Below, piece by piece: positions 18,582 to 28,334 of a stretch of DNA of 64,000 nucleotides. Each line of letters opens with the position of its first letter. Positions within the stretch are counted from its first letter, which is position 1. The notes below the pieces were generated by a model. It saw only the letters and a program-made list of their open reading frames with translations, was not told the DNA's origin and searched no databases. Both the position numbers and the translations under genes were made by a program. The stretch is taken from the NCBI RefSeq assembly GCF_021531975.1, contig NZ_JAFBIY010000007.1, forward strand, positions 46,973 to 110,972, read 5' to 3'. This stretch comes from Faecalicatena contorta (lineage in GTDB: Bacteria > Bacillota > Clostridia > Lachnospirales > Lachnospiraceae).

Positions 18582-18758
18582 ATAGAATCTTCCTTTTCTT
18601 TCCTATTTTGTGCAAATCACTATGTTCAACTTAAATAGTTTATCACATTTTCCGAAATTTACAAGACAGGAAAAAAAGTTGTTCTAAAATGAATGGCTGA
18701 TTCATAGACTGATTAATGACCATGAAATACGATTCAGAGGAAGGGAGATTGTCAAATT
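18582..18758. promoter_or_regulatory. Divergent intergenic region typA / SSB-like
   Basis: 177 bases that must hold the promoters for both directions. On the minus strand TTGTAA, 16 bases, TAAACT gives a weak candidate for typA. No good plus-strand promoter was recognised. No structured leader seen. Confidence 0.35.
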
Positions 18759-19388
18759 ATGTCAGATAAGGTTATTGAAAACAACCAGGTAACAATTATG
18801 GGAGAGATTGCTTCCGGATTTACGTTCAGCCATGAGGTGTTCGGAGAAGGCTTCTATATGGTAGAAGTACGGGTAAAACGGCTGAGTAATTCAGAAGACC
18901 GTATTCCGCTTATGATTTCGGAGCGTCTGATCGATGTGACGCAGGATTATATCGGAGAGGCGATTATGGTAAGCGGTCAGTTCCGCTCATACAACCGGCA
19001 CGATGAACAGAAGAACCGGCTTGTATTATCCGTGTTTGTAAGAGAAGTGGAGTTTATTGATGAAGAACTGGATGGCGCGAAGACCAACAGTATTTTCCTG
19101 GACGGCTACATATGTAAGCTGCCGGTGTACCGGAAGACTCCGCTTGGAAGAGAGATCGCGGATCTTCTGCTGGCGGTAAACAGACCGTATGGGAAGTCGG
19201 ATTATATTCCCTGCATCTGCTGGGGAAGAAATGCGAGATTCGCCTCCGCATTTGAAGTGGGAGAACATGTGCAGATATTTGGAAGGATTCAGAGCAGGAC
19301 ATATATCAAGAAGTTGTCAGAAACAGAAACACAGGAACGGACAGCATATGAGGTTTCTGTAAGTAAGCTGGAATGTATTGAAAACTAG
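18759..19388 (+). CDS. Tandem OB-fold, SSB-like protein
   Basis: 209-aa soluble protein with two similar OB-fold halves. The second half (about 108-209) resembles single-strand DNA-binding protein: GREIADLLLAVNRPYGKSDY followed by IPCICWGRNARFA. The first half (about 8-100) has an equivalent VTIMGEIASGF start. There is no acidic C-terminal tip of the kind by which standard SSB recruits partners; it ends SKLECIEN. This suggests a specialised single-strand-binding protein rather than the replicative SSB. It stands alone ahead of dapA. Confidence 0.75.
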   Translation: MSDKVIENNQVTIMGEIASGFTFSHEVFGEGFYMVEVRVKRLSNSEDRIPLMISERLIDVTQDYIGEAIMVSGQFRSYNRHDEQKNRLVLSVFVREVEFIDEELDGAKTNSIFLDGYICKLPVYRKTPLGREIADLLLAVNRPYGKSDYIPCICWGRNARFASAFEVGEHVQIFGRIQSRTYIKKLSETETQERTAYEVSVSKLECIEN

Positions 19389-19412
19389 TAAAGAGATTTG
19401 CAGGGTCTTTCA

Positions 19413-19441
19413 TTGACATCACATTTGAATAATGTTAGAAT
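19413..19441 (+). promoter_or_regulatory. Sigma-A type promoter for dapA
   Basis: TTGACA (19413-19418), 17-base spacer, TAGAAT (19436-19441). It lies 35 bases ahead of the dapA start. Match to consensus is 6/6 and 5/6. Confidence 0.8.
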
Positions 19442-19475
19442 TTTGTTAACAAAAGTGAAAGTCAGGAGGATTACT

Positions 19476-20366
19476 ATGTCTATTTTTACAGGCGCTGGCG
19501 TGGCAATCGTCACACCATTTAATGAAGATGAAAGCATTAATTATGATAAACTGGATGAATTGATTAATTATCACTGTGAGAATGGAACAGACAGTATTAT
19601 TATCTGCGGTACGACCGGAGAGTCTGCTACCATGACAGAAGAAGAGCATGCAGAATGTGTCAGATTTACGATAGAGAGAGCAAAGGGAAGAATTCCGGTA
19701 ATTGCAGGAACAGGTTCCAATTGTACAAGAACTGCGATTGAACTGTCCAAAGATGCGGCAGAACATGGAGCGGATGGTCTTCTTCTTGTAACACCTTATT
19801 ATAACAAAGCAACACAGGCAGGTCTTATTGCTCATTATAAGGCTGTGGCAAAGGAAGCAAAAGCACCGATCATCATGTATAGTGTTGCCAGCAGAACCGG
19901 CTGCAATATTGAGCCTGCAACAGTAGCAGAGCTTGTGAGAGATGTGGATAATATTGTAGGTGTAAAGGAAGCTTCCGGCAATATTTCACAGGTTGCAAAG
20001 ATCATGTCTCTGACAGACGGTAATATTGATCTGTATTCTGGAAATGATGATCAGATCGTACCACTTCTTTCTCTTGGAGCAAAGGGTGTTATTTCTGTTC
20101 TGTCTAATGTCGCACCGCAGGAGACACATGACATCTGTGCAAAGTTCTTTGCAGGTGATGTCGCAGGCAGTGCGGCACTTCAGCTGAAAGCGATACCGCT
20201 TATTGAGCAGTTGTTCTGTGAAGTGAATCCGATTCCTGTAAAGAAAGCAATGCAGCTTATGGGAGTAGAGTGTGGACCGCTTCGTATGCCATTGACAGAG
20301 ATGACACCAGAGCATGCGAAAGCGCTTGCACAGGCGATGAAAGATTTCGGAATCGCTTTGGCTTAG
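19476..20366 (+). CDS. dapA: 4-hydroxy-tetrahydrodipicolinate synthase
   Basis: Condenses pyruvate with aspartate semialdehyde, the first step toward lysine and diaminopimelate. The 296-aa TIM barrel has the pyruvate-binding GTTGESATM, TPYYNKATQ with the catalytic Tyr, and GVKEASGNIS with the Schiff-base Lys. The ATG at 19476 follows CAGGAGG; a longer upstream frame has no such site and runs through the promoter. The next gene is dapB, which carries out the following step. Confidence 0.97.
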   Translation: MSIFTGAGVAIVTPFNEDESINYDKLDELINYHCENGTDSIIICGTTGESATMTEEEHAECVRFTIERAKGRIPVIAGTGSNCTRTAIELSKDAAEHGADGLLLVTPYYNKATQAGLIAHYKAVAKEAKAPIIMYSVASRTGCNIEPATVAELVRDVDNIVGVKEASGNISQVAKIMSLTDGNIDLYSGNDDQIVPLLSLGAKGVISVLSNVAPQETHDICAKFFAGDVAGSAALQLKAIPLIEQLFCEVNPIPVKKAMQLMGVECGPLRMPLTEMTPEHAKALAQAMKDFGIALA

Positions 20367-20397
20367 ATACCGGATACAGACAGAGGAGGCAAAATAT

Positions 20398-21150
20398 ATG
20401 GTACGGGCAATCATGCATGGATGTAATGGAAGAATGGGGCAGGTTATTACCGGTCTTGTGAAGGAAGATACAGAGATTGAGATTGTGGCAGGTATTGACA
20501 CATATACAGGGCTTGCTAATACTTATCCGGTGTTTGAGACAATTGAGAAGTGTGACGTGGAAGCGGATGTTGTCATTGATTTTTCCAATGCAGCTGCTGT
20601 AGACAGACTTCTCGATTACTGTGCGAATAAGAAACTCCCGATTGTGTTATGTACGACAGGCCTTTCCGAAGAGCAGCTTGCGAAGGTGGAAGATACAGCG
20701 AAGGAGACAGCGGTTTTAAGATCTGCAAATATGTCTCTTGGAATCAATCTTCTGCTTAAGCTTCTTCAGGATGCAACAAAAGTACTGGCACCGGCAGGGT
20801 TTGATATTGAATTAGTAGAGAAGCATCACAATCAGAAGCTGGATGCACCGAGCGGCACTGCACTGGCGCTGGCAGATTCGATCAACGCTTCTATGGACAA
20901 TGCATATACATATGTTTATGACAGAAGTCAGGTAAGACAGAAACGTGATGCAAAAGAGATCGGCATCTCAGCGGTTCGTGGGGGAACGATCGTGGGTGAC
21001 CATGAGGTGATCTATGCAGGACCGGACGAGGTCATTGAATTTAAACATACGGCATACTCTAAGGCTGTGTTCGGTAAAGGAGCAGTGGAAGCGGCAAAGT
21101 TCCTTGCGGGAAAACCGGCTGGCCGATATGGTATGTCTGATGTAATATAA
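20398..21150 (+). CDS. dapB: 4-hydroxy-tetrahydrodipicolinate reductase
   Basis: Reduces the DapA product with NAD(P)H. The 250-aa protein has the nucleotide-binding HGCNGRMGQVI and the family signature EKHHNQKLDAPSGTAL with catalytic His and Lys. AGAGGAGG precedes the ATG. It sits 31 bases after dapA and surely shares its transcript. The stop is followed at once by a GC-rich hairpin repeat that may end the dap transcript. Confidence 0.97.
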   Translation: MVRAIMHGCNGRMGQVITGLVKEDTEIEIVAGIDTYTGLANTYPVFETIEKCDVEADVVIDFSNAAAVDRLLDYCANKKLPIVLCTTGLSEEQLAKVEDTAKETAVLRSANMSLGINLLLKLLQDATKVLAPAGFDIELVEKHHNQKLDAPSGTALALADSINASMDNAYTYVYDRSQVRQKRDAKEIGISAVRGGTIVGDHEVIYAGPDEVIEFKHTAYSKAVFGKGAVEAAKFLAGKPAGRYGMSDVI

Positions 21151-21219
21151 GGGACGGGGGAACGTAGCGGAGCGAGGCTCCCCCGTCCCTAAACGTAGCG
21201 GAGCGAGGCTCCCCCGTCC
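21151..21219. repeat. GC-rich REP-like hairpin with partial tandem duplication
   Basis: Positions 21151-21189 form GGGACGGGGGA / TCCCCCGTCCC, an 11-bp perfect stem around a 17-base loop. A 28-base part of it (21161-21188) is repeated directly at 21192-21219. GC content is far above the neighbours. It begins at the base after the dapB stop. The layout is like short intergenic repeats of the REP type; it could also act as a terminator, though the following T-run is poor. Confidence 0.8.
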
Positions 21220-21242
21220 TTAAAGTAACGGGAGGGTTTTTT

Positions 21243-23195
21243 ATGAAAGATTTAAATGTACGTTATCTGGAAAGACTTTCTCAGCTTTATCCAACAATTG
21301 CGAAGGCATCAACGGAAATCATCAATCTGCAGGCGATATTGAATCTGCCAAAAGGTACAGAGCATTTTCTTACAGACATTCATGGGGAATATGAAGCATT
21401 TTCTCATGTTCTTAAGAATGGCTCGGGTTCAGTTCGTCGAAAAATTGACGAAGTTTTCGGTAATACTATGAGTAGCAGGGACAAACAGGCTCTTGCTACT
21501 CTTATTTATTATCCAAGAGAAAAGATGGAGCGGGTGAAAGAAACAGAAGATAACATGGAAGACTGGTACAAGATCACATTGTACCGACTGATTAAGATCT
21601 GTAAATGTGCAGGTAGTAAGTATACACGGTCCAAGGTAAGAAAAGCATTGCCGCCAGAATTTGCTTATGTGATCGAAGAGCTGATTACAGAAAAGGCAGA
21701 GATGGCGGATAAGGAATCATACTATAATGCGATCGTGACGACGATCATACAGATTGGAAGAGCGGAAGAATTTATCATTGCTTTGAGTGAGCTGATACAG
21801 AGGCTGACAGTAGATCATCTGCATATTGTCGGAGATATCTACGACAGAGGTCCGGGACCGCATATTATTATGGATAAGCTCATAAAGTATCATTCTGTGG
21901 ATATTCAGTGGGGTAATCATGATGTGCTCTGGATGGGCGCGGCAGCAGGACAGAGAGGATGTATTGCCAATGTAATCCGTATCTGTGCGAGATATGGTAA
22001 TCTGGATATTCTGGAAGACGGCTATGGAATCAATCTTCTTCCGCTTGCCACATTTGCTCTGCATACATACAAAGACGACCCATGTGACTGCTTCCAGCTA
22101 AAAGGTGAGCCGAATTATGGTCCAAGTGAAATGATGATGGACACGAAGATGCATAAGGCAATTTCTATCATGCAGTTTAAGATAGAAGGGCAGATCATTA
22201 AGAAGAATCCGGGATTTAAAATGGAGAGCCGTAACCTTCTGCATCGTATTGATTACGAAAAGGGTACGATTGAGATTGACGGTGTTACTTATGAACTTCT
22301 GGATAAGAATTTCCCGACGATTGATCCGAAGCGGCCATATGCACTGACCAAAGAGGAAGAGGATATTATTTCACGTCTGGAAAATGCATTTATAAATTGT
22401 GAAAAGCTGCAGGAGCATATGCGGTTCCTGCTGAATAAGGGTGGATTATACAAAGTATATAATAACAATCTGCTTTATCACGGATGCGTTCCGCTTAAAG
22501 AAGACGGAAGCCTGAAATCCGTTCGTATTTATGGACGTTCCTATAAAGGAAAAGGTCTTTATGAGGTGCTGGAGAGTTATGTTCGCAAGGGATTTTACGC
22601 ACTTGATCCGAAAGAACATGAACGAGGCAAAGATATGATGTGGTACATCTGGCTGAGTGAGAATTCGCCGCTTTTCGGAAAAGATAAGATGGCAACATTT
22701 GAACGTTATTTCATCGCGGACAAATCTACGCACAAAGAGAAGAAAAATCCATATTATCGGTTGTTGGAAAACAGCAAGGTAATGGATACGATTCTTCGAG
22801 AGTTTGGTCTGGAAGGAAAAGATTCACTGATCATTAACGGACATGTACCGGTCAAATCCAAGAACGGAGAGAATCCGATTAAATGTGGAGGCAGAGTGCT
22901 TGTTATTGACGGTGGATTTTCCAGAGCATATCAGAAGGAGACCGGTATTGCCGGCTATACGCTCATTTATAATTCCCAGTGTATCATTCTTGAGGCACAT
23001 GAGCCATTTGAGTCGATGGAAGCGGCAATCCAGAGAGAGAGTGATATACATTCGAACAGCGTAGTTGTAAGACAGTTTCCGGTAAGAAAGATGGTAGGGG
23101 ATACCGATATTGGTAAAGAACTGAAGGAACAGATCGAGGATCTGGAGTGTCTGCTGGAAGCATACCGAAGCGGTCAGATCGCGGAACGGTTATAA
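21243..23195 (+). CDS. fbp: Class III fructose-1,6-bisphosphatase
   Basis: Gluconeogenic phosphatase of the Firmicute-specific class III type, unrelated to class I enzymes. The 650-aa length is typical. It has a calcineurin-like metal centre with TDIHGEY, GDIYDRGPGP and WGNHDVLWMG, and NGHVPVK toward the C-terminus. GGGAGGG lies before the ATG. It stands alone, preceded by the hairpin repeat. Confidence 0.96.
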   Translation: MKDLNVRYLERLSQLYPTIAKASTEIINLQAILNLPKGTEHFLTDIHGEYEAFSHVLKNGSGSVRRKIDEVFGNTMSSRDKQALATLIYYPREKMERVKETEDNMEDWYKITLYRLIKICKCAGSKYTRSKVRKALPPEFAYVIEELITEKAEMADKESYYNAIVTTIIQIGRAEEFIIALSELIQRLTVDHLHIVGDIYDRGPGPHIIMDKLIKYHSVDIQWGNHDVLWMGAAAGQRGCIANVIRICARYGNLDILEDGYGINLLPLATFALHTYKDDPCDCFQLKGEPNYGPSEMMMDTKMHKAISIMQFKIEGQIIKKNPGFKMESRNLLHRIDYEKGTIEIDGVTYELLDKNFPTIDPKRPYALTKEEEDIISRLENAFINCEKLQEHMRFLLNKGGLYKVYNNNLLYHGCVPLKEDGSLKSVRIYGRSYKGKGLYEVLESYVRKGFYALDPKEHERGKDMMWYIWLSENSPLFGKDKMATFERYFIADKSTHKEKKNPYYRLLENSKVMDTILREFGLEGKDSLIINGHVPVKSKNGENPIKCGGRVLVIDGGFSRAYQKETGIAGYTLIYNSQCIILEAHEPFESMEAAIQRESDIHSNSVVVRQFPVRKMVGDTDIGKELKEQIEDLECLLEAYRSGQIAERL

Positions 23196-23315
23196 TTTTC
23201 ATACTGTAAAAAAATCCCATTTTACAATATGTATATATTATCTCGTTTTGTAAATATTACTAGCAACAAGCAATGCTTGATTGAGAGATAAATATACATG
23301 AAAGGGAGATGTAGT

Positions 23316-23663
23316 ATGAAACAGTTGAAAAAATTATTGATGGTACTCATGTGTGCAGGTGTGATTATGAGCGTTACAGCATGTGGAGCAAATAATGCAG
23401 ATGACAATGGCGCTACACAGAATGGAACTACCAATGGTACAACAGATAATAATGGCAATAATAACAATAATAACAATAATTCCGGTACCAATGGTGCAAC
23501 AGATGGTACTGACAACGGCAATGGTGTTATGGATGAAATTGGCGATGACCTGCAGGATGGTGTGAATGATCTCGGTGAAGACTTAAATGGTGACGGCGTA
23601 AATGATAACGCGAATACGAATAATAATAACAATAACACCAATAATGCGAATAATAATCGATAG
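23316..23663 (+). CDS. Small Asn/Thr/Gly-rich lipoprotein
   Basis: 115-aa predicted lipoprotein: MKQLKKLLM signal start, hydrophobic core, and lipobox VTAC with the modified Cys near residue 24. The rest is low-complexity Asn, Thr, Gly and Asp, with a short ordered patch MDEIGDDLQDGVNDLGEDL. The ATG at 23316 has GGGAGATG upstream. No enzymatic domain is recognisable; such tails are probably disordered and extracellular. A strong terminator follows, so it is a single-gene transcript or ends one. Confidence 0.8.
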   Translation: MKQLKKLLMVLMCAGVIMSVTACGANNADDNGATQNGTTNGTTDNNGNNNNNNNNSGTNGATDGTDNGNGVMDEIGDDLQDGVNDLGEDLNGDGVNDNANTNNNNNNTNNANNNR

Positions 23664-23676
23664 AAGCAACTGCAGC

Positions 23677-23717
23677 GAAAGAGCATGCAAGGAAAGCATG
23701 CTCTTTCCTTGTTTTTT
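23677..23717 (+). terminator. Intrinsic terminator after the small lipoprotein gene
   Basis: 12-bp perfect stem GAAAGAGCATGC / GCATGCTCTTTC (23677-23688, 23696-23707) with a 7-base loop, followed by CTTGTTTTTT. Confidence 0.92.
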
Positions 23718-23767
23718 AAGTTGTGGTACAATGGGACGAAGAAAAAAAGGAAGAAGGAAGAGGAAAC

Positions 23768-24535
23768 ATGCGATTCAGACCATGCATTGATATACATAAC
23801 GGGAAAGTAAAACAGATTGTAGGAGGAAGCCTGACAGACGAAGGAGACAGAGCGCAGGAGAACTTTGCAGCTTCTTCTGGTGCGGCATATTACGCTGCAA
23901 TGTACAGGCAGGATCATCTGGCCGGTGGCCACGTAATATTGCTGAATCCGGTTTCTTCGGAATACTATGAGGAAACGAAACGACAGGCGTACGAGGCTCT
24001 TCGGGCTTATCCTGGAGGGCTTCAGGTGGGCGGTGGAATCACGGCGGAGAATGCAGCGTCATTTCTGGATGCCGGTGCAAGTCATGTGATTGTTACGTCG
24101 TATGTTTTTAAAGATGGTAAGATCCACTGGGAACGTATGGAAAAGCTTAAGGAAACGGCAGGCAGAGAGCATATCGTAATTGATCTGAGCTGCAGAAAGA
24201 AAGATGGGGAATATTACATTGTGACAGACCGGTGGCAGAAGTTTACGGATGTGATCCTCACAGAAGAGGTGCTTCGTAATATGGAAGATTATTGTGATGA
24301 ATTTCTGATCCATGGTGTGGATGTGGAAGGAAAGGCATCCGGAATTGATGATGCGCTGGCAGTGCTTCTTGGCAGTTATAAGGGGAATCCGATTACATAT
24401 GCCGGAGGCATCGGCAGTATGGAAGATATCGAGGAGTTCCGAAGACTCACCGGCGGCAGAGTGGATTTTACGATCGGAAGTGCGCTGGATATCTTCGGTG
24501 GACATTTACCGTATGATGTTGTGAAGAATCTATAA
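23768..24535 (+). CDS. hisA: Phosphoribosylformimino-AICAR ribotide isomerase, eukaryotic-like HisA
   Basis: Fourth-step enzyme of histidine synthesis. The 255-aa TIM barrel starts MRFRPCIDIHNGKVKQIVGG and has QVGGGITAENA and YAGGIGSMEDIEEF. The pattern matches the eukaryotic-type (HIS6-like) HisA subgroup more than the ordinary bacterial one. The ATG at 23768 follows GGAAGAGG; upstream in-frame residues are not family-like. No other his gene is near, so it is a detached pathway member. Confidence 0.85.
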   Translation: MRFRPCIDIHNGKVKQIVGGSLTDEGDRAQENFAASSGAAYYAAMYRQDHLAGGHVILLNPVSSEYYEETKRQAYEALRAYPGGLQVGGGITAENAASFLDAGASHVIVTSYVFKDGKIHWERMEKLKETAGREHIVIDLSCRKKDGEYYIVTDRWQKFTDVILTEEVLRNMEDYCDEFLIHGVDVEGKASGIDDALAVLLGSYKGNPITYAGGIGSMEDIEEFRRLTGGRVDFTIGSALDIFGGHLPYDVVKNL

Positions 24536-24540
24536 ATTGG

Positions 24541-24569
24541 TTGAATTGCACTTTAGATAGTGCTAGAAT
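24541..24569 (+). promoter_or_regulatory. Promoter for secA
   Basis: TTGAAT (24541-24546), 17-base spacer, TAGAAT (24564-24569), 41 bases ahead of the secA start. Confidence 0.65.
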
Positions 24570-24610
24570 GAAAACTGAGTAAATATACGGACAAGGAGTA
24601 TTCTATAGAT

Positions 24611-27175
24611 ATGGGTTTATTGCAGAAAATATTTGGAACACATAGTGAAAATGAATTGAAGCGTATCTATCCGATCGCAGATGCGATTGAAGCACTGGAT
24701 CCGGAGATGCAGAAGCTTTCTGACAGTGAGCTTAAGGATAAGACAAGAGAGTTCCGGCAGAGACTGGCAGAGGGAGAAACACTGGATGATATTCTCCCGG
24801 AGGCTTATGCAGTTGTAAGAGAAGCGGCAAGCCGTACGCTTGGAATGAAGCATTATCGTGTACAGTTGATTGGTGGTATTATCCTGCATCAGGGACGTAT
24901 CGCAGAGATGAAGACCGGTGAAGGTAAGACACTTGTATCTACACTTCCGGCTTATCTTAACGGTCTGACCGGTGAGGGTGTTAATATTGTAACGGTCAAT
25001 GATTATCTTGCAAAGCGTGATGCCGAATGGATGGGAAAGGTTCATGAGTTCCTTGGACTTTCTGTAGGGGTTGTCCTGAACGGCATGGATAATGATGAGA
25101 GACGGAAAGCATATAACTGTGACATCACATATGTGACGAACAACGAGCTGGGATTTGATTACCTGAGAGATAACATGGTTATTTATAAGGAGCAGCTCGT
25201 ACAGAGAGGACTGAAATATGCAATCATTGATGAGGTTGACTCCGTACTTATCGATGAAGCACGAACACCGCTTATCATATCCGGACAGAGCGGCAAGTCA
25301 ACAAAGCTTTACGAGGCCTGTGATATTCTGGCGCGTCAGCTGGAACGTGGTGAGGCCAGCGGCGAATTTACGAAAATGAACGCCATCATGGGAGAAGATA
25401 TTGAAGAGACAGGCGATTTCATCGTAAATGAGAAAGAAAAGAATATTAACCTGACAGAAGATGGTGTGAAGAAGGTTGAGAAGTTCTTCCATATTGAGAA
25501 CCTTGCAGATCCGGAGAATCTGGAGATCCAGCATAATATTATTCTTGCCCTTCGTGCACATAATCTGATGTTCAAGGATCAGGATTATGTAGTAAAAGAT
25601 GATGAAGTCCTGATTGTTGATGAGTTTACCGGACGTATCATGCCGGGACGTCGTTATTCTGACGGACTCCATCAGGCAATTGAGGCAAAAGAGCATGTAA
25701 AGGTAAAAAGAGAGAGTAAGACTCTGGCAACCATTACCTTCCAGAATCTGTTTAATAAATTTGAGAAGAAAGCCGGTATGACAGGTACTGCTCTTACAGA
25801 GGAGAAGGAGTTCCGTGAGATCTATGGTATGGACGTTGTTGAGATTCCTACCAATGTTCCGGTTATCCGTCAGGATCTGGAGGATGCAGTATATAAGACC
25901 CAGAGAGAAAAGTTCCGGGCAGTATGCGATGAGATTGAAGCTGCACATGCGAAGCATCAGCCGGTACTGGTCGGTACGATTACAATTGAGAACTCTGAGC
26001 TTTTGAGCGGAATGCTTAAGAAAAGAGGAATCAAGCATAATGTCCTGAATGCCAAGTTCCATGAGATGGAGGCTGAGATCGTTGCACAGGCAGGTGTTCA
26101 CGATGCCGTAACGATTGCAACGAACATGGCAGGACGTGGTACGGATATTAAGCTGGATGATGAGGCGAGAGCAGCCGGCGGTCTTAAAATCATCGGTACA
26201 GAGCGCCATGAGTCCAGACGTATTGATAATCAGCTGCGTGGACGTTCCGGACGTCAGGGCGATCCGGGTGAGTCCAGATTCTATATTTCACTGGAAGATG
26301 ATCTGATGCGTCTGTTCGGATCAGAGCGTCTGATGAGTGTATTTGAGACACTTGGCGTAGAGGACGGAGAGCAGATCGAGCACAAGATGTTATCCAGTGC
26401 GATTGAGAAAGCACAGCAGAAGATAGAGAGTAACAACTTCGGAATTCGTAAGAACCTGCTGGAATATGATCAGGTCATGAATGAACAGAGAGAGATCATC
26501 TATGAAGAGAGAAGACGTGTACTGGATGGAGAAAATATGCGTGATTCTATTTTCCATATGATCAATGATTATCTGGAAAATGTTGTTGACGCGGAGATTT
26601 CTTCGGATCAGGATTATGAAGAGTGGGATATTGGCTCTTTGAACCGCTCCATATTCAGTGTCATTCCGATGGCACCGGTAAGACCGGAGGATATCAAGGG
26701 GATGAGTCAGAAGGAATTAAAGCATCTGCTTAAGGAGCGTGCTGCGAAAGCATATGAGGCTAAGGAAGCTGAGTTCCCGGAACCAGAGCATCTGCGTGAA
26801 GTAGAGCGTGTCGTTCTTCTGAAGGTGATTGATGCAAAATGGATGGATCATATCGATGATATGGATCAGCTCCGTCAGGGAATCGGTCTGCAGGCATATG
26901 GTAACCGGGATCCTAAGGTTGAGTATAAGATGCTTGGTTATGAGATGTTTGGAGAGATGACAAATGCGATTACTACCGATACAGTCCGTACACTCTTCCA
27001 TGTAAGGATCGAGCAGAAGGTAGAGCGTGAACAGGTTGCCAAAGTAACCGGTACGAATAAAGATGACAGTGCAGTACGTGCGCCGAAGAAGCGTGAGGAG
27101 AAGAAGATATATCCAAACGATCCGTGCCCGTGCGGAAGTGGTAAGAAATATAAGCAGTGTTGCGGTCGTAAATAG
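24611..27175 (+). CDS. secA: Preprotein translocase ATPase SecA
   Basis: Motor ATPase that drives preproteins through SecYEG. The 854-aa protein has MKTGEGKT (Walker A), [19 protein letters not shown] (DEAD box region), [10 protein letters not shown] in the second nucleotide-binding fold, and a C-terminal zinc-binding tail [20 protein letters not shown] precedes the ATG. It is followed by prfB, a pairing conserved across Firmicutes. Confidence 0.98.
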   Translation: MGLLQKIFGTHSENELKRIYPIADAIEALDPEMQKLSDSELKDKTREFRQRLAEGETLDDILPEAYAVVREAASRTLGMKHYRVQLIGGIILHQGRIAEMKTGEGKTLVSTLPAYLNGLTGEGVNIVTVNDYLAKRDAEWMGKVHEFLGLSVGVVLNGMDNDERRKAYNCDITYVTNNELGFDYLRDNMVIYKEQLVQRGLKYAIIDEVDSVLIDEARTPLIISGQSGKSTKLYEACDILARQLERGEASGEFTKMNAIMGEDIEETGDFIVNEKEKNINLTEDGVKKVEKFFHIENLADPENLEIQHNIILALRAHNLMFKDQDYVVKDDEVLIVDEFTGRIMPGRRYSDGLHQAIEAKEHVKVKRESKTLATITFQNLFNKFEKKAGMTGTALTEEKEFREIYGMDVVEIPTNVPVIRQDLEDAVYKTQREKFRAVCDEIEAAHAKHQPVLVGTITIENSELLSGMLKKRGIKHNVLNAKFHEMEAEIVAQAGVHDAVTIATNMAGRGTDIKLDDEARAAGGLKIIGTERHESRRIDNQLRGRSGRQGDPGESRFYISLEDDLMRLFGSERLMSVFETLGVEDGEQIEHKMLSSAIEKAQQKIESNNFGIRKNLLEYDQVMNEQREIIYEERRRVLDGENMRDSIFHMINDYLENVVDAEISSDQDYEEWDIGSLNRSIFSVIPMAPVRPEDIKGMSQKELKHLLKERAAKAYEAKEAEFPEPEHLREVERVVLLKVIDAKWMDHIDDMDQLRQGIGLQAYGNRDPKVEYKMLGYEMFGEMTNAITTDTVRTLFHVRIEQKVEREQVAKVTGTNKDDSAVRAPKKREEKKIYPNDPCPCGSGKKYKQCCGRK

Positions 27176-27214
27176 CATGACCGTGGCAGCATAACAGAGA
27201 AGAGGTGATAGTAA

Positions 27215-28322
27215 GTGGTTGAATTGGACCAGTTGAAAAGTATTGTAGCAGCTTATGAAGAACCTCTTGCCGAGATGAGGGATTCACTTTGACGTCTCCG
27301 GCAAGGAGAAAAGGATAGAAGAACTGCAGCGCAAGATTGAGGAACCGGGATTCTGGGACAACCCGGAGGAGTCTCAGAAGATCATGAAGGAGCTCAAAAG
27401 CCTGCAGGAACTCGTTGAAACGGTACAGAAGATGGATACAAAGTATGAAGATATCCAGCTTTTGATCGAAATGGGATACGAGGAAAATGATGCATCCATG
27501 GCTCGTGAGATTGAACGTGAGATCGATGAGTTCAAGAACGAATATGAGAAACTTCGCATTCAGACACTTTTGTCAGGTGAGTATGATTCCTGTAATGCAA
27601 TTGTAACACTCCATGCGGGAGCAGGTGGAACAGAATCCTGTGACTGGGCAAATATGCTTTACCGCATGTATACCAGATGGTCGGAGCGAAAAGGATTCTC
27701 CATTCAGGTACTGGATTATGTGGATGGAGATATCACTGGCATTAAGGGAATTACATTTGAAGTAAATGGTGAAAATGCATATGGTTATCTGAAGTCTGAA
27801 AAAGGAGTTCACCGACTGGTGAGGATTTCTCCGTTTAATTCAGCGGGAAAGAGGCAGACATCGTTTGTGTCCTGTGATGTCGTGCCGGATATCGAGGATG
27901 ATATTGATATCGAGATTGCAGATGATGAATTGAAGATTGACACATACCGTGCCAGCGGAGCAGGTGGACAGCATGTCAATAAGACATCTTCTGCGATCCG
28001 TATTACCCATCTGCCGACAGGCATTGTAGTGCAGTGTCAGAATGAAAGATCTCAGCATTTTAATAAAGAGAAAGCAATGCAGATGTTAAAGGCCAAGCTG
28101 CAGCTTATGAAGGAGCAGGAACAGGCAGAAAAGGTATCAGATATCCGCGGAGAAGTGAAAGAGATAGGTTTTGGAAATCAGATCCGCTCTTATGTCATGC
28201 AGCCCTATACGCTGGTGAAGGACCACAGGACAAATGTGGAGAGTGGAAATGTTACTGCTGTATTAGATGGAGATATTGATCCATTTATTAATGCATATCT
28301 GAAAGAAACTGTGAGTGGCTAG
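27215..28322 (+). CDS. prfB: Peptide chain release factor 2 (programmed +1 frameshift)
   Basis: Recognises UGA and UAA stop codons. A first frame of 25 codons starts at GTG 27215 (VVELDQLKSI) after GAGGTGAT and ends at an in-frame TGA (27290-27292). Reading shifts +1 at CTT-TGA-C and continues DVSGKEKRIEEL to 28322, about 368 aa in all. The GGQ motif for peptidyl-tRNA hydrolysis is in GAGGQHVNK. The anticodon-like SPF tripeptide is in RISPFNSAGKRQT. The frameshift is the known RF2 autoregulation, not damage. Confidence 0.95.
27271..27293 (+). promoter_or_regulatory. RF2 programmed frameshift site
   Basis: GATGAGGG acts as internal Shine-Dalgarno-like sequence, then the slippery CTT followed by TGA and C (27287-27293). 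Low RF2 slows reading of the UGA and favours the +1 shift. Confidence 0.9.
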
Positions 28323-28334
28323 AGGAGGAAAAAG

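Noticed and set aside
23222..23932. 236-codon antisense frame across the lipoprotein gene
   Set aside because: Crosses a terminator, shows no family and lies opposite a repeat-rich gene.
25298..26209. 303-codon antisense frame within secA
   Set aside because: Shadow of secA codon bias; no homology or ribosome site.
27215..27292. prfB as a broken gene
   Set aside because: The in-frame TGA after CTT is the known programmed frameshift of RF2.
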